Assembly (NCBI GenBank): GCA_020226215.1
Contig: CM035234.1
Location: 68,597,823 to 68,661,822, forward strand
Origin: Sindora glabra
Lineage: Eukaryota > Streptophyta > Magnoliopsida > Fabales > Fabaceae
DNA length: 64,000 nt
Reading direction: 5' to 3'
In this document: positions 12,204-23,639 of the stretch, piece after piece
Layout: every line of letters begins with the position of its first letter
Position numbering within the stretch: position 1 is the stretch's first letter
Translations under genes and position numbers: made by a program
The notes under the pieces: model-generated
Told to the model about the DNA's origin: nothing
What the model saw: only the letters and a program-made list of their open reading frames with translations
Databases searched by the model: none

Positions 12204-13429
12204 CTCTAGCAAAACAACAAAATGAAACAATATAAACGAAACAATATATATATACTTTTAATTTAATAATTTAATAATTGTTTTTGGTTTGGACTAATGC
12301 CTTTTTTATATTTGAATTGTGAATAATGTATTTTTATGGATTATTTGATTTTATTTTAATTATTCATGATAATTTATACATTTAAATGCCTTTATTTAAG
12401 TCAATGTCATTTTATTATGTTCCATAATTATAAAAGAATAGTTATATTACTGAATCCATTGTATAATTAATAATTAACAATAAAAACTCGATTCAGTCCT
12501 GGAACAAACCAACTGGAATCTTAAATGCTCCCATTATAATACTTTTTCTTAATTATACTCAATAAATTAAAATTAATGATTAATTAGAAAAATTACAATC
12601 TATTTGTCCACAGGTTCACTTTTTTTTTATCATTTTGTGATTTTAAATATTATAATTTATTTATCTATACTTTTAAATTATTAATATTTTATTCATTTAA
12701 ATTATATTTATTCAAATTTTAATAGAAAATTCATATACATTTCAGGTAATCTTTACTTTTTCAAAATTTAATATTCAAACAGAACTAATTTATCTTTAAA
12801 AAGTCTTATTTGATGCATTCTATTCAATAATGATAGATTAAATTAAAGAAAATAAATATCACTTAAATAGAATTAGAAATTTTTGTGGAGTAATTTGGTT
12901 TGTCAAATTGGGATAAAGTTTGGAAATTAAAATTTATATGCAATAGATGTGTGTTATTAAATTTTGGATGAAAATTGACTGAAGCGGATGGATAGAGTGT
13001 TATAAATTTAAAAGTATAAATGGATAAGTTGTAATATTTAAAATTACATATAAAATTATTGGTGGGTAAAATATAATTTTTTATTAATTTTATTATTTAT
13101 TTATCAATTTTATAAATTTTACTGTCATTATTTTTTTTAAGCGCACTAGAAATCGTAGAAATTCATATTTAAGGTATGATTAAACACGGATGTTATAATT
13201 GGGGTATAAAAATAAAAAACCAATTTCTATAGCATCCAAGTGGGTTGTTTGTCTTTGCTGATCAACTAATCAAGCAGGTGAGAGGCATAGACAGATGAGA
13301 AATTCACCAATAGTGTAAAAGCAGCGCCACTGCGTACCAAACTGGAATTCCGAAAAGGTAGAAGCCTTCCAGTATCAACCATAGACTGACCAACTACCAT
13401 TCCAACTTAGAGGTAGACGACCGTTTGTT
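11941..13429. other. Intergenic, upstream of the APD gene
   Basis: An AT-rich stretch with a (TA)14 run at about 12173-12200 and no coding pattern. Its last 300 bases, which become less AT-rich from about 13200, must hold the promoter of the APD gene. I cannot point to a convincing TATA box. Confidence 0.5.
12173..12200. repeat. (TA)14 microsatellite
   Basis: A pure TA dinucleotide run between the LINE and the APD promoter region. Confidence 0.9.
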
Positions 13430-13582
13430 ATGTCCCGCCATTCCTCAATTCAATGGACTTTCTTCTTCTTCTCCTCCTCAATAGTATGTTTAGGGCCTTC
13501 AATTATCCACAGTCTCTGTTCCCATTTCTCAACATTCTCTGCTTCGGGCCTCTACCATGGCAGAGCCACTCCAACAGAGTAA
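13430..13582 (+). promoter_or_regulatory. Upstream open reading frame overlapping the APD start
   Basis: An ATG at 13430 opens a 50-codon frame that ends at TAA 13580-13582, past the APD start at 13557 and in another frame. A second upstream ATG at 13453 opens a 115-codon frame, also overlapping, in the third frame. If transcription starts upstream of 13430, both would limit translation of the main protein. If it starts after 13453, neither matters. The transcription start is not visible in the sequence. Confidence 0.35.
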
Positions 13583-16500
13583 TGCTACTGCAACTGCAAC
13601 TGCAAACCCTAGTGCTGCGGCTGCTTCTTCTTCCAGGGATAACAGAGATGCTTCAGCGGGTACTACGTCTTCCAGCACTTCCCATGTCCGCCAAGAGGAA
13701 GATGCGAGCATTCATAGTCAGTTTCAACAACCAGAGCACGAGAACAACATCAATTTTTTCGGCAGATTCAATTGGGGTTTCAATGATGCATCGTCAGTGA
13801 TTAGGGATGACAGTTGGTCTTGTATCATAGTCCTATTCACCTTTTGGTTCTTTGGTATTTTTCCTTTTGACTAATCCACCTTTTCTGGATGTCATCAATT
13901 ATGCATAAAAATTGCGTTTTTTAACTTCATTCTGCAATGCTGTATTCATATTTGAATGTTACAGTGTCACTGACTTTGATACTGGGAGTTTATGGGTCTA
14001 TGAACATACTGCTTGGTCCACATTCTTCCATTCTTCTCCAACCTAATCCTTTATTCGTTCAATATATTAAGGTTAGTTAGTACAATCAGTGTTTGATTTC
14101 TATTTAGTTTTTAATGTTAACTGTGTGTGTAATTTGGGGTTTGTTTGAATTAGGTAGAAGATTTAGATGAGTCCAAGTCAGGAGCCATGCTTTATGGTAT
14201 ATATGGATCTCCAGCTCTTGATGTCATCACCAATTGGGCTGAAACTCTTAATGTGTCAGTTCCATCTGATTCACACAAGGCATGTATGTTTTCTTTTCTG
14301 TATTTCTCAAACTGCTGAATTCAGTTTTTGGAAAACAGAGGAAACTTAAACGCTGAATTTAATTACATTAGTGGTTGAGCTAATTCTTTTTTGCACTCTC
14401 TATTCCTATCTTGTCTTCAACAGGAATGGAAATATTACTTAAATAAAGGATCTCAATTAAATATTTCATATAGCTTGGGCTCTGCAAGCTCCTTCATTTT
14501 CCTTATAATTGCAGAAGGTATGCTTTTTTTATGAAGATACTTTTATGTGGTTCTTCGTTTGTCATTTTGATGAAATTGTTGCTCACTGGAGCTTTCCTCA
14601 TCTTAACAAAACTACTGGCAAAACATATAAACTATAGATATTTACATGCTTCGTCCTCGTGCTTATTCTGTGTACAATCTAGTGAGGGACAAGGGCTATG
14701 GAAGTAAATTTTCCAACATATATCAGAAGCAGTTTGCTAGAAAAACTAATTATTCAAGTTTAAGCTAGATAATGAATATATTTCATACATATATAAGACA
14801 GTTTGCAAAGACATATTATCACAGAGCTTTGAAATTGGTGGGGCAGTTGTAATTGGGGACAATTGGGTTGAGTGTGTCCTTGTCACCTAAGATTTTTCAG
14901 CTATACCTATTATAAACATTGGAATCATATCTTTACAGTTTTTGGAACTAACCTTTCAAAGTCATTCCTGGTTGTTGCTATCATCTGGTCTATTTTATTT
15001 ATGATATTGCTAAATTATTTGTGTATTGTGCTCTTATGATATACTTGTTTGTGTTCACTATTTTTCATAGTATTTGTGAGTTAAGCAAGCATGTTATTCT
15101 GACAACATTACTTGCAGGGAGTGAAGGCCTTGCTCGGTGGCTTGAGAACCCAACATATCCCAATACCACTCTATCATGGAACATCATCCGAGGTGAGAAA
15201 GTTGATGAAATTATATCTTTAAGCTTATACATAATTACATATCCTTCCTTCATTGATGTTATCTGTTGTTTTTTTAAAGGAACTGGTATGATTACACAGA
15301 ACATATTCACATCATCAAGCTACTACGTGGCAGTGGGTAATTTGAACGAGGAGGTGGAGGTACTTCTTCAAAAGATACCTTGCTAGTTTTTTCCTTAACT
15401 AGAATCTCCGGAATGATTGTGTTTGAAAGTTTCAAACATGTCAAAATTAATTATAAATACAAGAAAGCATTGTATGGCATCAATAATGAGTCCACAATTT
15501 TTTAGTATTTTCCATTCTATCTGGACCTTTGAATTGTTTCTGATAAAGTGTCCTTGAAGCTCGTTAAAGATATCATTAATTGGCCTATACTTGTATTCAA
15601 ATATAGAACCTCTTAATGATTTATTAGGTTTCTTAAAGCAATCACAAAAATGAACATAGATTTTGTACTAACTAGCATCAAAAAGTATGCCAGTTGTAGG
15701 GCTTGTGGGTTCCTTCTCATCATTGATTATGGAAAAGAAGGATGTCAATTGTCAAGTGCGTAAGAGTTACGGCAAGTAATACATACAGTCCAGGCCCATA
15801 ATATGTTCCAAATTTTGGCAAAAGCTAACTGCAGCATCCTTTTTACCTATCATTGGCAAAAGTTTGGCTCTATACAACTGCTGTAACTGAATTCAGTTCA
15901 CCTTCAACGGGTCCCAGTTTGTCTAGAAATTCCCTTTATACTTTTGTTCATCTGGTCCACAGACAAACAGAGAGTTATTGTTGCATTAAAACCTTGACAG
16001 GGCACCGAAATGAGTTATTGTTGGATTTTACTAGTATTTCTTCACAGTTTGGTCAAACACATGCAAGAGTTTGAACCCAGACTCAGCATGCTAACTTCCC
16101 AACTGTAATTTCATGCAATTATGCAAAGATTTTGCAAATTTTAGAATGAAGAGACCAATCTGAGACTGACCTAGCAACACAACGTACATATGAACAGGAG
16201 AGCTCATTTTGCATTTTATGCCACATTAAGTTCTACATCAGACTATGAACTATCCATGACTACTATAGAAGATTGAGTTCTTGAGATATATTATTAGTTG
16301 TCTTACACATTTTTCGTATCAGAAACATGTTTGCTGCTACATGAGGTTATTGGGCAATGGCGGAGCTAGGACTCGAGGGGTCAGTGGGGGTAAATGTATT
16401 TCAATATATTAGTGGGATTTACAAATTAGTAGGGGTATTTTGAATGACATACATAATTTTATATAGGATTTTAAAAAATTCAGTGGGGATACATGCCCCC

Positions 16501-19129
16501 ACTAGAAGAGGTGTGGCGCTGGCAATTGGATCCTGTTTGTTTTTTACTGTTTAAACTTGAATAAAGTCAAACTGGTTTTAAAGTTGCAACAATTCTTTGG
16601 TGGTGTTATGATTGGCAATAGGTGGCTTTGATGCAGGCAGTGTTATCAGATTTTATCAATCTCATGTTTTGGAAAGTGCTGTTGAGTTTCCCTGATCATA
16701 GAATAAAAGATTTTATTAATGAAGAACTTATGGCCATTTTTTTGGAATAATTGATTGTCATAAGTTACCTTCTTGTTCTTCTCATTGAATAGGTGGAGTT
16801 AAACTTCAGAGTAATGGCCTTCACGTATAATAAAACCAACGCTTACTACAAATGTACATTGAATAGTAATCCATGTGGTTTGGGAGTTTTCTTTCCGGAA
16901 GGAAATGCGGCTGTCTTGGCAACTCCTGGCCCAGAGCAGGTATGAATATGAGATTATTATTACATGCTTGCTACAAAGAGAAAAATTACAATGATCATCC
17001 TTGTACATGTTACTTGTATTTGTTAAGCCCACTGATGGAAGGAACAGAGTTGGAAAAAAAAAATCAGGAAGCTGAAGCTTGGATTTGTCTCAAGTGTCCA
17101 AAAGGTCTTGCTTGGGCTAATCCGTTTCAATTAATGTATCAATGTTCAAGCTATAAATTTTAAAACTCTTGGTATTTTATCCCATTAAATTCCCTGGAGT
17201 ATCGATTTGATCATTCCTGTCTTGCCCACCTCATCCCCAGACCTGAGCAGACTTGGTATTCTTCATTTAACTGAGGATCTGAATCTAATTTTGTTTGTTA
17301 CCTTTTGGTTTCTTTTCATTGTTTCAGAACATATCCAGTGATGGTTGGTATGTCAAACTGTCCTATGGACCAAGATGGATCACATATATTCTTGGCATGG
17401 GTATCCTTTTCATATCTGATGCCCTTTTCACCCAAAAGTTCACCGATATGATATTATATGTTTAATATTTCTTCCATTTCCCCTTGCAGGAGGAATGACT
17501 CTGCTTTTGTTTATTGTCTTCAACTACATAAACAGGCTCCAATGTAGCTACGGAGATAGAGCAGCTGTAAATGAGGAACCAGCATCTGAGAGAGCCCCTC
17601 TACTCTCATACAAAGATGACGACCTTTCAAGTTGGGGTTCATCGTGTGACTCTTTGTCACAAGATGAGGATCTTGACTTTCTTACAGGGGCTTCAGCCGA
17701 TGGGAAGTCTCCAGGTGATGGTGAAAGCAGTAGTAATACCAGGCGTCTGTGTGCAATTTGCTTCGATGCTCCAAGGGACTGCTTCTTCCTACCATGTGGG
17801 CATTGTGTGGCTTGTTTTGCATGTGGAACTAGGTAATTAGTTGCCTCTTTCTTATCCAAACCAAATTCCAATTATAAGGTGGTTAGTTCTGATACAAAAA
17901 GGGGGAAAAATGTTTACTCTAGAATTGTTGGCAGTGAATGCATGTCCTCATTTTGATCCATTAGGGCCTAGCTCACCGTTTAAGTGGTTAGAGTTATACA
18001 TTTAAGCAGCTTGGCAAGCGGATACAAACTGAGTTATTGTATATTTTGCCATTCTTCAACATATTACTTGCCCAATAGCTTGGGGGAGTTCATGTCACGA
18101 TGTTCCAGTAGCATCATGGATAAATGGGAATGGGGACCTTTCATATATGCTGTCCAATCTCTTTCCATCCCCCTTCTCCTATTTTCAACTTTTGTAGATT
18201 TTGCTACCCCAAACTAACCAGCATAGACCATTTTTAAGACTTCCAATCTTACAAGTCAAGTATAAATTGTTAGAACGCATCTGCTATCTTAGTTCTCATT
18301 TACTACAAAAGGTTTTGACTTGTCTATCTAAATATATTGACATCTCATTTACTGCAAAGTTTCAAGTCAATATATTAATCAAATTTTGTACATTGTATAT
18401 TCCTTGGCATGCATGTAATGTACTCCCTCTATTTCTTTTAATCTTTCATTTTGTTATTTTATGGAGGGGTTTCTTATTCCTATTTATATGATACTTTAGA
18501 AAGATAAGGGTGCAATTATCATCTTTTATCAAATTTTGCCTTTGTTATCCTAATAAATGTCTCACAAATTAATATATCAATTGACTTTTAATAAAAGATA
18601 AATTAGTAAATTACAACCTTTTTTAACCTGTTGTCCTCCTTAACTTTTATGCATTTACTTTAAACTGTAGATAAAAAGAAATAGAGGGAGCATTAGCTAA
18701 TCCATATTGTTGTGTGATAATTTATGATTAGGAAAATCTCATTTTAGTTCCTAGAAGATTCAATTTCTATCAATTTCGTTTCTGACAAAAAATTTGTATC
18801 AATTTGGTCTTTATAAAATTAAAAATTATCAAATTTTAATCATTTGGGACAGTTTTGTGCAAACTTTTAGCTAGGGGAAAAATTGTACAGAAAGATTAAA
18901 ATTTGATGATTTTTAATCTTACAGGAACTGAATTGATACAAACTTTTTGCTAGGATGAAACTGATAGAAATTAAATTCTGTAGGGACCAAAATAGGTTTT
19001 ATGACCAAAATAGGTTTTTAGTTATTTATGACCGATATTATCAATTTATGCAGGTTGGCAGAGGCGGATGGGACATGCCCTGTTTGTCGGAGGAATATGA
19101 AGAAAGTGAGGAGGATTTTTACCGTGTGA
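13557..19129 (+). CDS. RING-type E3 ubiquitin ligase, APD1-4 family (10 coding exons)
   Basis: A 472-residue membrane-anchored ubiquitin ligase of the ABERRANT POLLEN DEVELOPMENT family. Coding exons: 13557-13854, 13965-14071, 14154-14279, 14424-14517, 15118-15192, 15280-15359, 16793-16939, 17328-17400, 17490-17832, 19054-19129; all phases agree. The N-terminal 88 residues are Ser/Ala/Thr-rich. Membrane segment 1 is about residues 89-116. A 210-residue domain with five N-glycosylation sequons (NVS, NIS, NTT, NKT, NIS) matches the APD N-terminal and middle domains. Segment 2 is about 327-346, followed by an acidic Ser-rich linker. A C-terminal C3HC4 RING has C421, C424, C436, H438, C442, C445, C456 and C459. 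Family members act at endomembranes in pollen development. All zinc ligands are present and the frame is open. Intron 3 starts with GC. No paralogue lies nearby. Confidence 0.93.
14280..14423 (+). other. Intron 3 of the APD gene, GC-AG type
   Basis: The exon ends cacaag and the intron starts gcatgt; the next exon starts gaatgg after aacag. Only this GC donor keeps the frame: the nearby GT (in gcatgtatg) would give a TGA at the junction. GC-AG introns are a known minor class spliced by the normal machinery. Confidence 0.8.
16355..16528. mobile_element. Short hAT-like MITE in intron 6
   Basis: The segment begins CAATGGCGGAGCTAGGA and ends GTGGCGCTGGCAATTG, with a block of G-runs near the left end and C-runs (gcccccact) near the right. 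This is the layout of a common plant hAT-type MITE with CAGTGGCGGAGC-like ends, here decayed. No clear eight-base target duplication remains. It lies within the 1433-base intron 6 and does not touch splice sites. Confidence 0.5.
18423..18690. mobile_element. Stowaway-type MITE in intron 9
   Basis: A 268-base element with perfect 17-base inverted ends, CTCCCTCTATTTCTTTT at the left and its complement at the right. The flanks are TA at the left and CA at the right, a TA target duplication with one change. These are the features of Tc1/mariner-derived Stowaway MITEs. It has no coding capacity. Confidence 0.8.
18734..18999. mobile_element. Fold-back MITE (Mutator-like) in intron 9
   Basis: The two halves form a long imperfect inverted repeat of about 70 bases per arm. 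The left arm reads CATTTTAGTTCCTAGAAG; the complement of the right arm reads TATTTTGGTCCCTACAG. Both continue through AATTTCTATCA-TTTC and TTTGTATCAATT. Just after it, gaccaaaataggtttt occurs twice in tandem. It ends about 50 bases before the acceptor of the last exon, which encodes the final RING cysteines. Confidence 0.65.
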
Positions 19130-20790
19130 GAAGCGCTACTGTTTTGGGACAGACTAAATGACGAGAACCGTGGAGTAGTTTCTGTACGTAGACCATTGTT
19201 TTCCTCGGAACCTAATAACGGGTAGCTGGTGATCAGGTTGTTTTCCTGAGAATTGTCATACTGGCTGCTCGTGATCTGGTGAAAGAAATAGATGAGGCAT
19301 CCTGTTTTCAGCAGAGCCAAAAAAGGAAAGAGAAAGAGGGTATTTAAACCACTGTATGATCGTTTTATTTTATCATTGCAATTGCAAGCTGCCTCTCAAT
19401 TATACTCCATACTTGAAGTATTTGAGATTAATTTAGTTCACACCTTATTGTACTATAGAGCTCGATCCTTTTCTCTTCACAAAAGGATAACACTTCATTT
19501 CATTTCTTTCTTCTATCCTTTTTTTTCCCCTGCCAAAAGGATAACATTTCTTTAAAAGCGAGGTAAAAGATTATTTATGTTTTTTTTTAATTTTTCCCTG
19601 GTTCAAAATAATGAAACATGGCAACTTAATGAGTTGTGAATTATAAGCTTAAATTAAGCTTTTCCTCTTTATGGTTTGCTTTAACTTGATATTTTGTTTT
19701 TGCACTTTTTTCATTATAATTAAATTCATAGAATTCATTTTTTTTAAATAATTCACCTCCTACTATAATTAATTCAAAGGATTTTGTCTAGGATTGTCCA
19801 ATATAATAAATATTTGTCAATTTGTACATTTGCATTATAACATAAAAATTAAGAAACAAAGAGTAGGATCTTAATCACAAAAATTATTGATATTATCAAG
19901 AATTATAATTCAAATTCATGCAATTTTTTTAATATGGTATATTTGATTTTATTATATCTGCGCCAATGTTTCCTTAAACTGCAACAATTTATCATTCTAA
20001 TGTATAGCTTTTTATTGTCATATCATGATATATCTGTATAAGCAAATAAATGTTAGTTATGCTGAATATTGTAAACAAAAAATATTTTTAAATTAATGTG
20101 TAGAAAGATTTAATTACAAACCAAAATAAATTCGGAAGACCCAAATACTGGGTAAAAAAGGTATAATGATCAAGTTACAAATTATAAAGATTAAAAAATT
20201 AACTTAACTACTGCCAAAAAAATAATTTAACCCTAAAATAATGAAATTATATGACAAAATAAAAAAGATGATATAGAAATGTATGCCTGATGGCTTTCTT
20301 CGAGGTAATAATACCCCGCGTGAGTATCATTTCAGCTCCTTCCTTTGATGCATGTATCTCTATTTTACGAGATAATGTCACTGTTTGAAGAATTTCGGGA
20401 GAATTTTTTTATATTAATTTAAACATCTAGGAAAAAATATACAAAACCCACTTTTCAATTTTCCGATGATTGGATTTTATACGATCAATTTTAAAACTTC
20501 AAAATTAATGAAATAAAACCATACAAAAATTAATCATTTTACTAAATTATGTAATTTTTTAAAAAAAATTTAAATATGAATCACAATTGATTTTACCTTA
20601 TTAAATTTTACACATAATTTTTATGTTCATGTGTTGAGCTCAATATTATGTATTTAATTTAATTTTTTATTAATTATATAACATAAAAATTATGCAAAAA
20701 TGATGCAATGAATTAAAATTTAATAATATTGTAATTATTTTTAATAGATACTTAAAAAATTTAGTTTAACAAAATTAGCCAATGAATAAT
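19130..20790. other. APD 3' untranslated region and flank
   Basis: The first 200-400 bases after the stop codon are less AT-rich and probably form the 3' untranslated region. No canonical AATAAA is obvious there. The rest is AT-rich without coding pattern up to the CACTA terminus at 20791. Confidence 0.45.
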
Positions 20791-21713
20791 CACTACAAGA
20801 AATTTAGTATTTAACAATAGATTAGACATTGCAAAATATATTTTGGTGCCAAATTTTGAAAATAAAATTAAAATTAATTTTAGCCACAAATTTCTTTATC
20901 TGTCGCTAATTCCATTACTAAATTATGAAAAAAAATTGCTAATGGAATTAACAATAGAATTAAAAAAATTAATTTACCAATGGATAGATTGTATGAAATT
21001 TGAAAATCCTTTAATGAAAATATTATTTTTTTAAAAAAAATAATGGCAAAAAAATAATAATCTATCGCTTAACTAAATGTACCATATTATTAAAATGAAA
21101 TTAGTGACAAAAAATCCATTGCTTATTTTATCACTAAGTTGGAAATGTAACTAGTTCATGATAGACCCTCCCTATTTTAGCATAATGTCATTTCTTCCTC
21201 TTTCCCTTTGCCTCTGCATTACTATTGCCTTTGTCATCATCACCATCATCTAGTCTCCCCACTATTATTTGCCACCTCTAGGAGATTCCTTATTGTGCCA
21301 TTCCCCTTTTAATTGGTTGTTTTCCTATGAAGGTTAAATACAATGCATGTGGGTTTGTTTTGTTACTTTGTGATGGAATTTCTTAGATTTTTTCAATAAT
21401 TATTATTTATCTTGTACTTTTCTTATATTGTTTAAGTATTTGAATATTTTAGAATTTTGAAAATGGATTGAATTTGTCAATTTGATGAAGAGAAATTGGG
21501 ATTTATTCTATTTTGATTCAATTTGAATATGACAATTTAGGGTTGATTAAGTTATTACAATGTTTACATTGATTTTTGGTTTTGATTTTGGATTGATTTT
21601 GTCAATATTATAATTAATCTACCCTAGATAAGATGTATAGGTGATGTTTAGTTGAAGGGCTAGAATTATAATAGTTAAGACTTTAGTATTTTAAAAATAT
21701 ATATTATGCATAT

Positions 21714-22095
21714 TGTCATAACTTGCCTAGTCATAACTAACATGGTTTCTGTTATCAGTAGCCACTAACTTATCTAAACCTATATTAATACTATTACATG
21801 AGGTTTACTAGTTATGTAAAATTAATTAATTTACTTGTTAAAGTGACTACATTTCATTAATAAACAAGTTATGTTTATAAAAGAGTTTTTTTTGTCATAT
21901 AGCCTAATATTACCTAAAAGATCCTTTCAAACATCTACACTAACTCTTAACTTCTAGCTATAGTTGGTTTTGACATAATGTTATTCTTGAATTGCTGGTG
22001 ATGGTTGTAGGGGCTTCGCTCTAGTTACTTAAAAAATTTTTTAGAAGAAACAATGAAACTCAAGGTTTCAGTAAGTAGAAAATATACTTAACAAG

Positions 22096-22168
<73 letters not shown>

Positions 22169-23569
22169 TTTTCCACTTATCTTGCAAGCAAAATGTATTT
22201 GTTAATAACAAGCATGGAATGTATCACACAATATGCAATCAATGATAATAAATTCACTTTGTGTCTCTCAACATTAGTCATGATCCTAACCTTATATCTC
22301 TAAAAATTAGTTACAATCCTAATCTTATCTCTTCCAATGTTTCACCACCTACAATTAAAGATTTAGTGCATTCAATTTGATTCTTCGCTTTAATTACATA
22401 GTTATTGAATAACGTATTTAAACCATCCTTAACCTTATCACAAAGTCATTTGAAATAAATCATCACATAATCAATCAAAGAATCATAATCTTATCTCATT
22501 TCTAATCTAAAAAATTTCCACATATCTTTATAATGATAGCTTCTGGACTCATCTTATTCATTTATTTGAACATTTGAAAAGCAAGGAATAAAGTACTTGA
22601 GTATAGGACTCAAATACAAGTTATTATATAGTCAATATTTAGGTACCATAATTGGATACTTGAAAATAATAAGTAATGAACCTTAAGTACTCAAGTATGG
22701 TACTTGACTACTGGTTTGTTTGTACTGCTCACAAGGTAATACTCGAGTACCAAACTTAAGTATCATCTAAAAATTTTCAAAAATTGTTTAAGAAACATAA
22801 AGAACCCAATAAACTTTTAAAATACTCAACATGTAGCTAACTAATGTTTTAAAAGTCACTCCATACATTATATTCCATCATTTACTTAACTTAAAGAAAC
22901 ATTATTCTTCATACAATCACCAATTCAATTCAATCTTCAACCATTTTCACATTTTCAATTTATTAAACTTTGATTTAATAAATCTAAAGGCATTAGGAAT
23001 GAGTAGATTATCTATTTACATTAAATCTACATAAATGAAGAAGATAGAGCTCCACTAAGGGATTGTAGCTAGTTCCTAACATTCAAAACACAAAATTTAC
23101 TAAAATAAACCATAACTTTATTTTTTCACTAAGTGTTGACAAATTCCAAGCTAAACTTACAAATATGGATTCATACCTTTGTTAAAAAATAAGAGCATGA
23201 TGATCTTTTATCACTTGAATCCAAGTCTACAATGTTTCCAAAAAGAGGAAATTGATCATAAAGGAGAAATAAAGAAGGAGAGATCAATGAGCTTTTAACC
23301 AAGAAGGGGAAGAAGTGATTGATTTTGTTTTTCTAACAAGGGTGAGAATAATTTTGAAAATTTTAGGTATTTGCATTCTTAAGCTTCCCTTACACATATT
23401 ATTTTAATTCTAACTTCACACAATATTATAATTAATCCACTCTTACTTATTTTTATATTTAAACTCCATTTTCTTTGATTGAATATCTATTCTAAGCCTT
23501 TCCACAAGTTTTCTAATTTATTAGTATATTTACCAAATTACCATTTTATGAATTTAGGGTTATATCACA
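21714..23569 (-). repeat. Solo LTR in CACTA, same family as 10058-11788
   Basis: Read on the minus strand, this 1856-base segment starts TGTGATATAACCCTAAATT and ends CAAGTTATGACA. It is flanked by CATAT (21709-21713) and TATAT (23570-23574), a target duplication with one transition. Its start, the GTGAAGTTAGAATT block and the CTCGAGTA-containing part match the plus-strand LTR at 10058-11788. It has expanded through a 68-base TA run. It contains no retrotransposon genes. Confidence 0.72.
22097..22164. repeat. (TA)34 microsatellite inside a solo LTR
   Basis: Sixty-eight bases of uninterrupted TA. The sister LTR at 10058-11788 has no such run, so the expansion came after insertion or in a sister lineage. 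Confidence 0.92.
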
Positions 23570-23639
23570 TATATTGTAACATAGTTTTATGTGAGGAGTA
23601 ATTGATGAATTGTCAGAAGACATTTACATGTCATGAAAA

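Noticed and set aside
13529..13711. Antisense open frame over APD exon 1
   Set aside because: It is a shadow of the Ala/Ser-rich coding sequence.
17548..17871. Minus-strand frame over APD exon 9
   Set aside because: It is a shadow of the exon that encodes the second membrane segment and RING.
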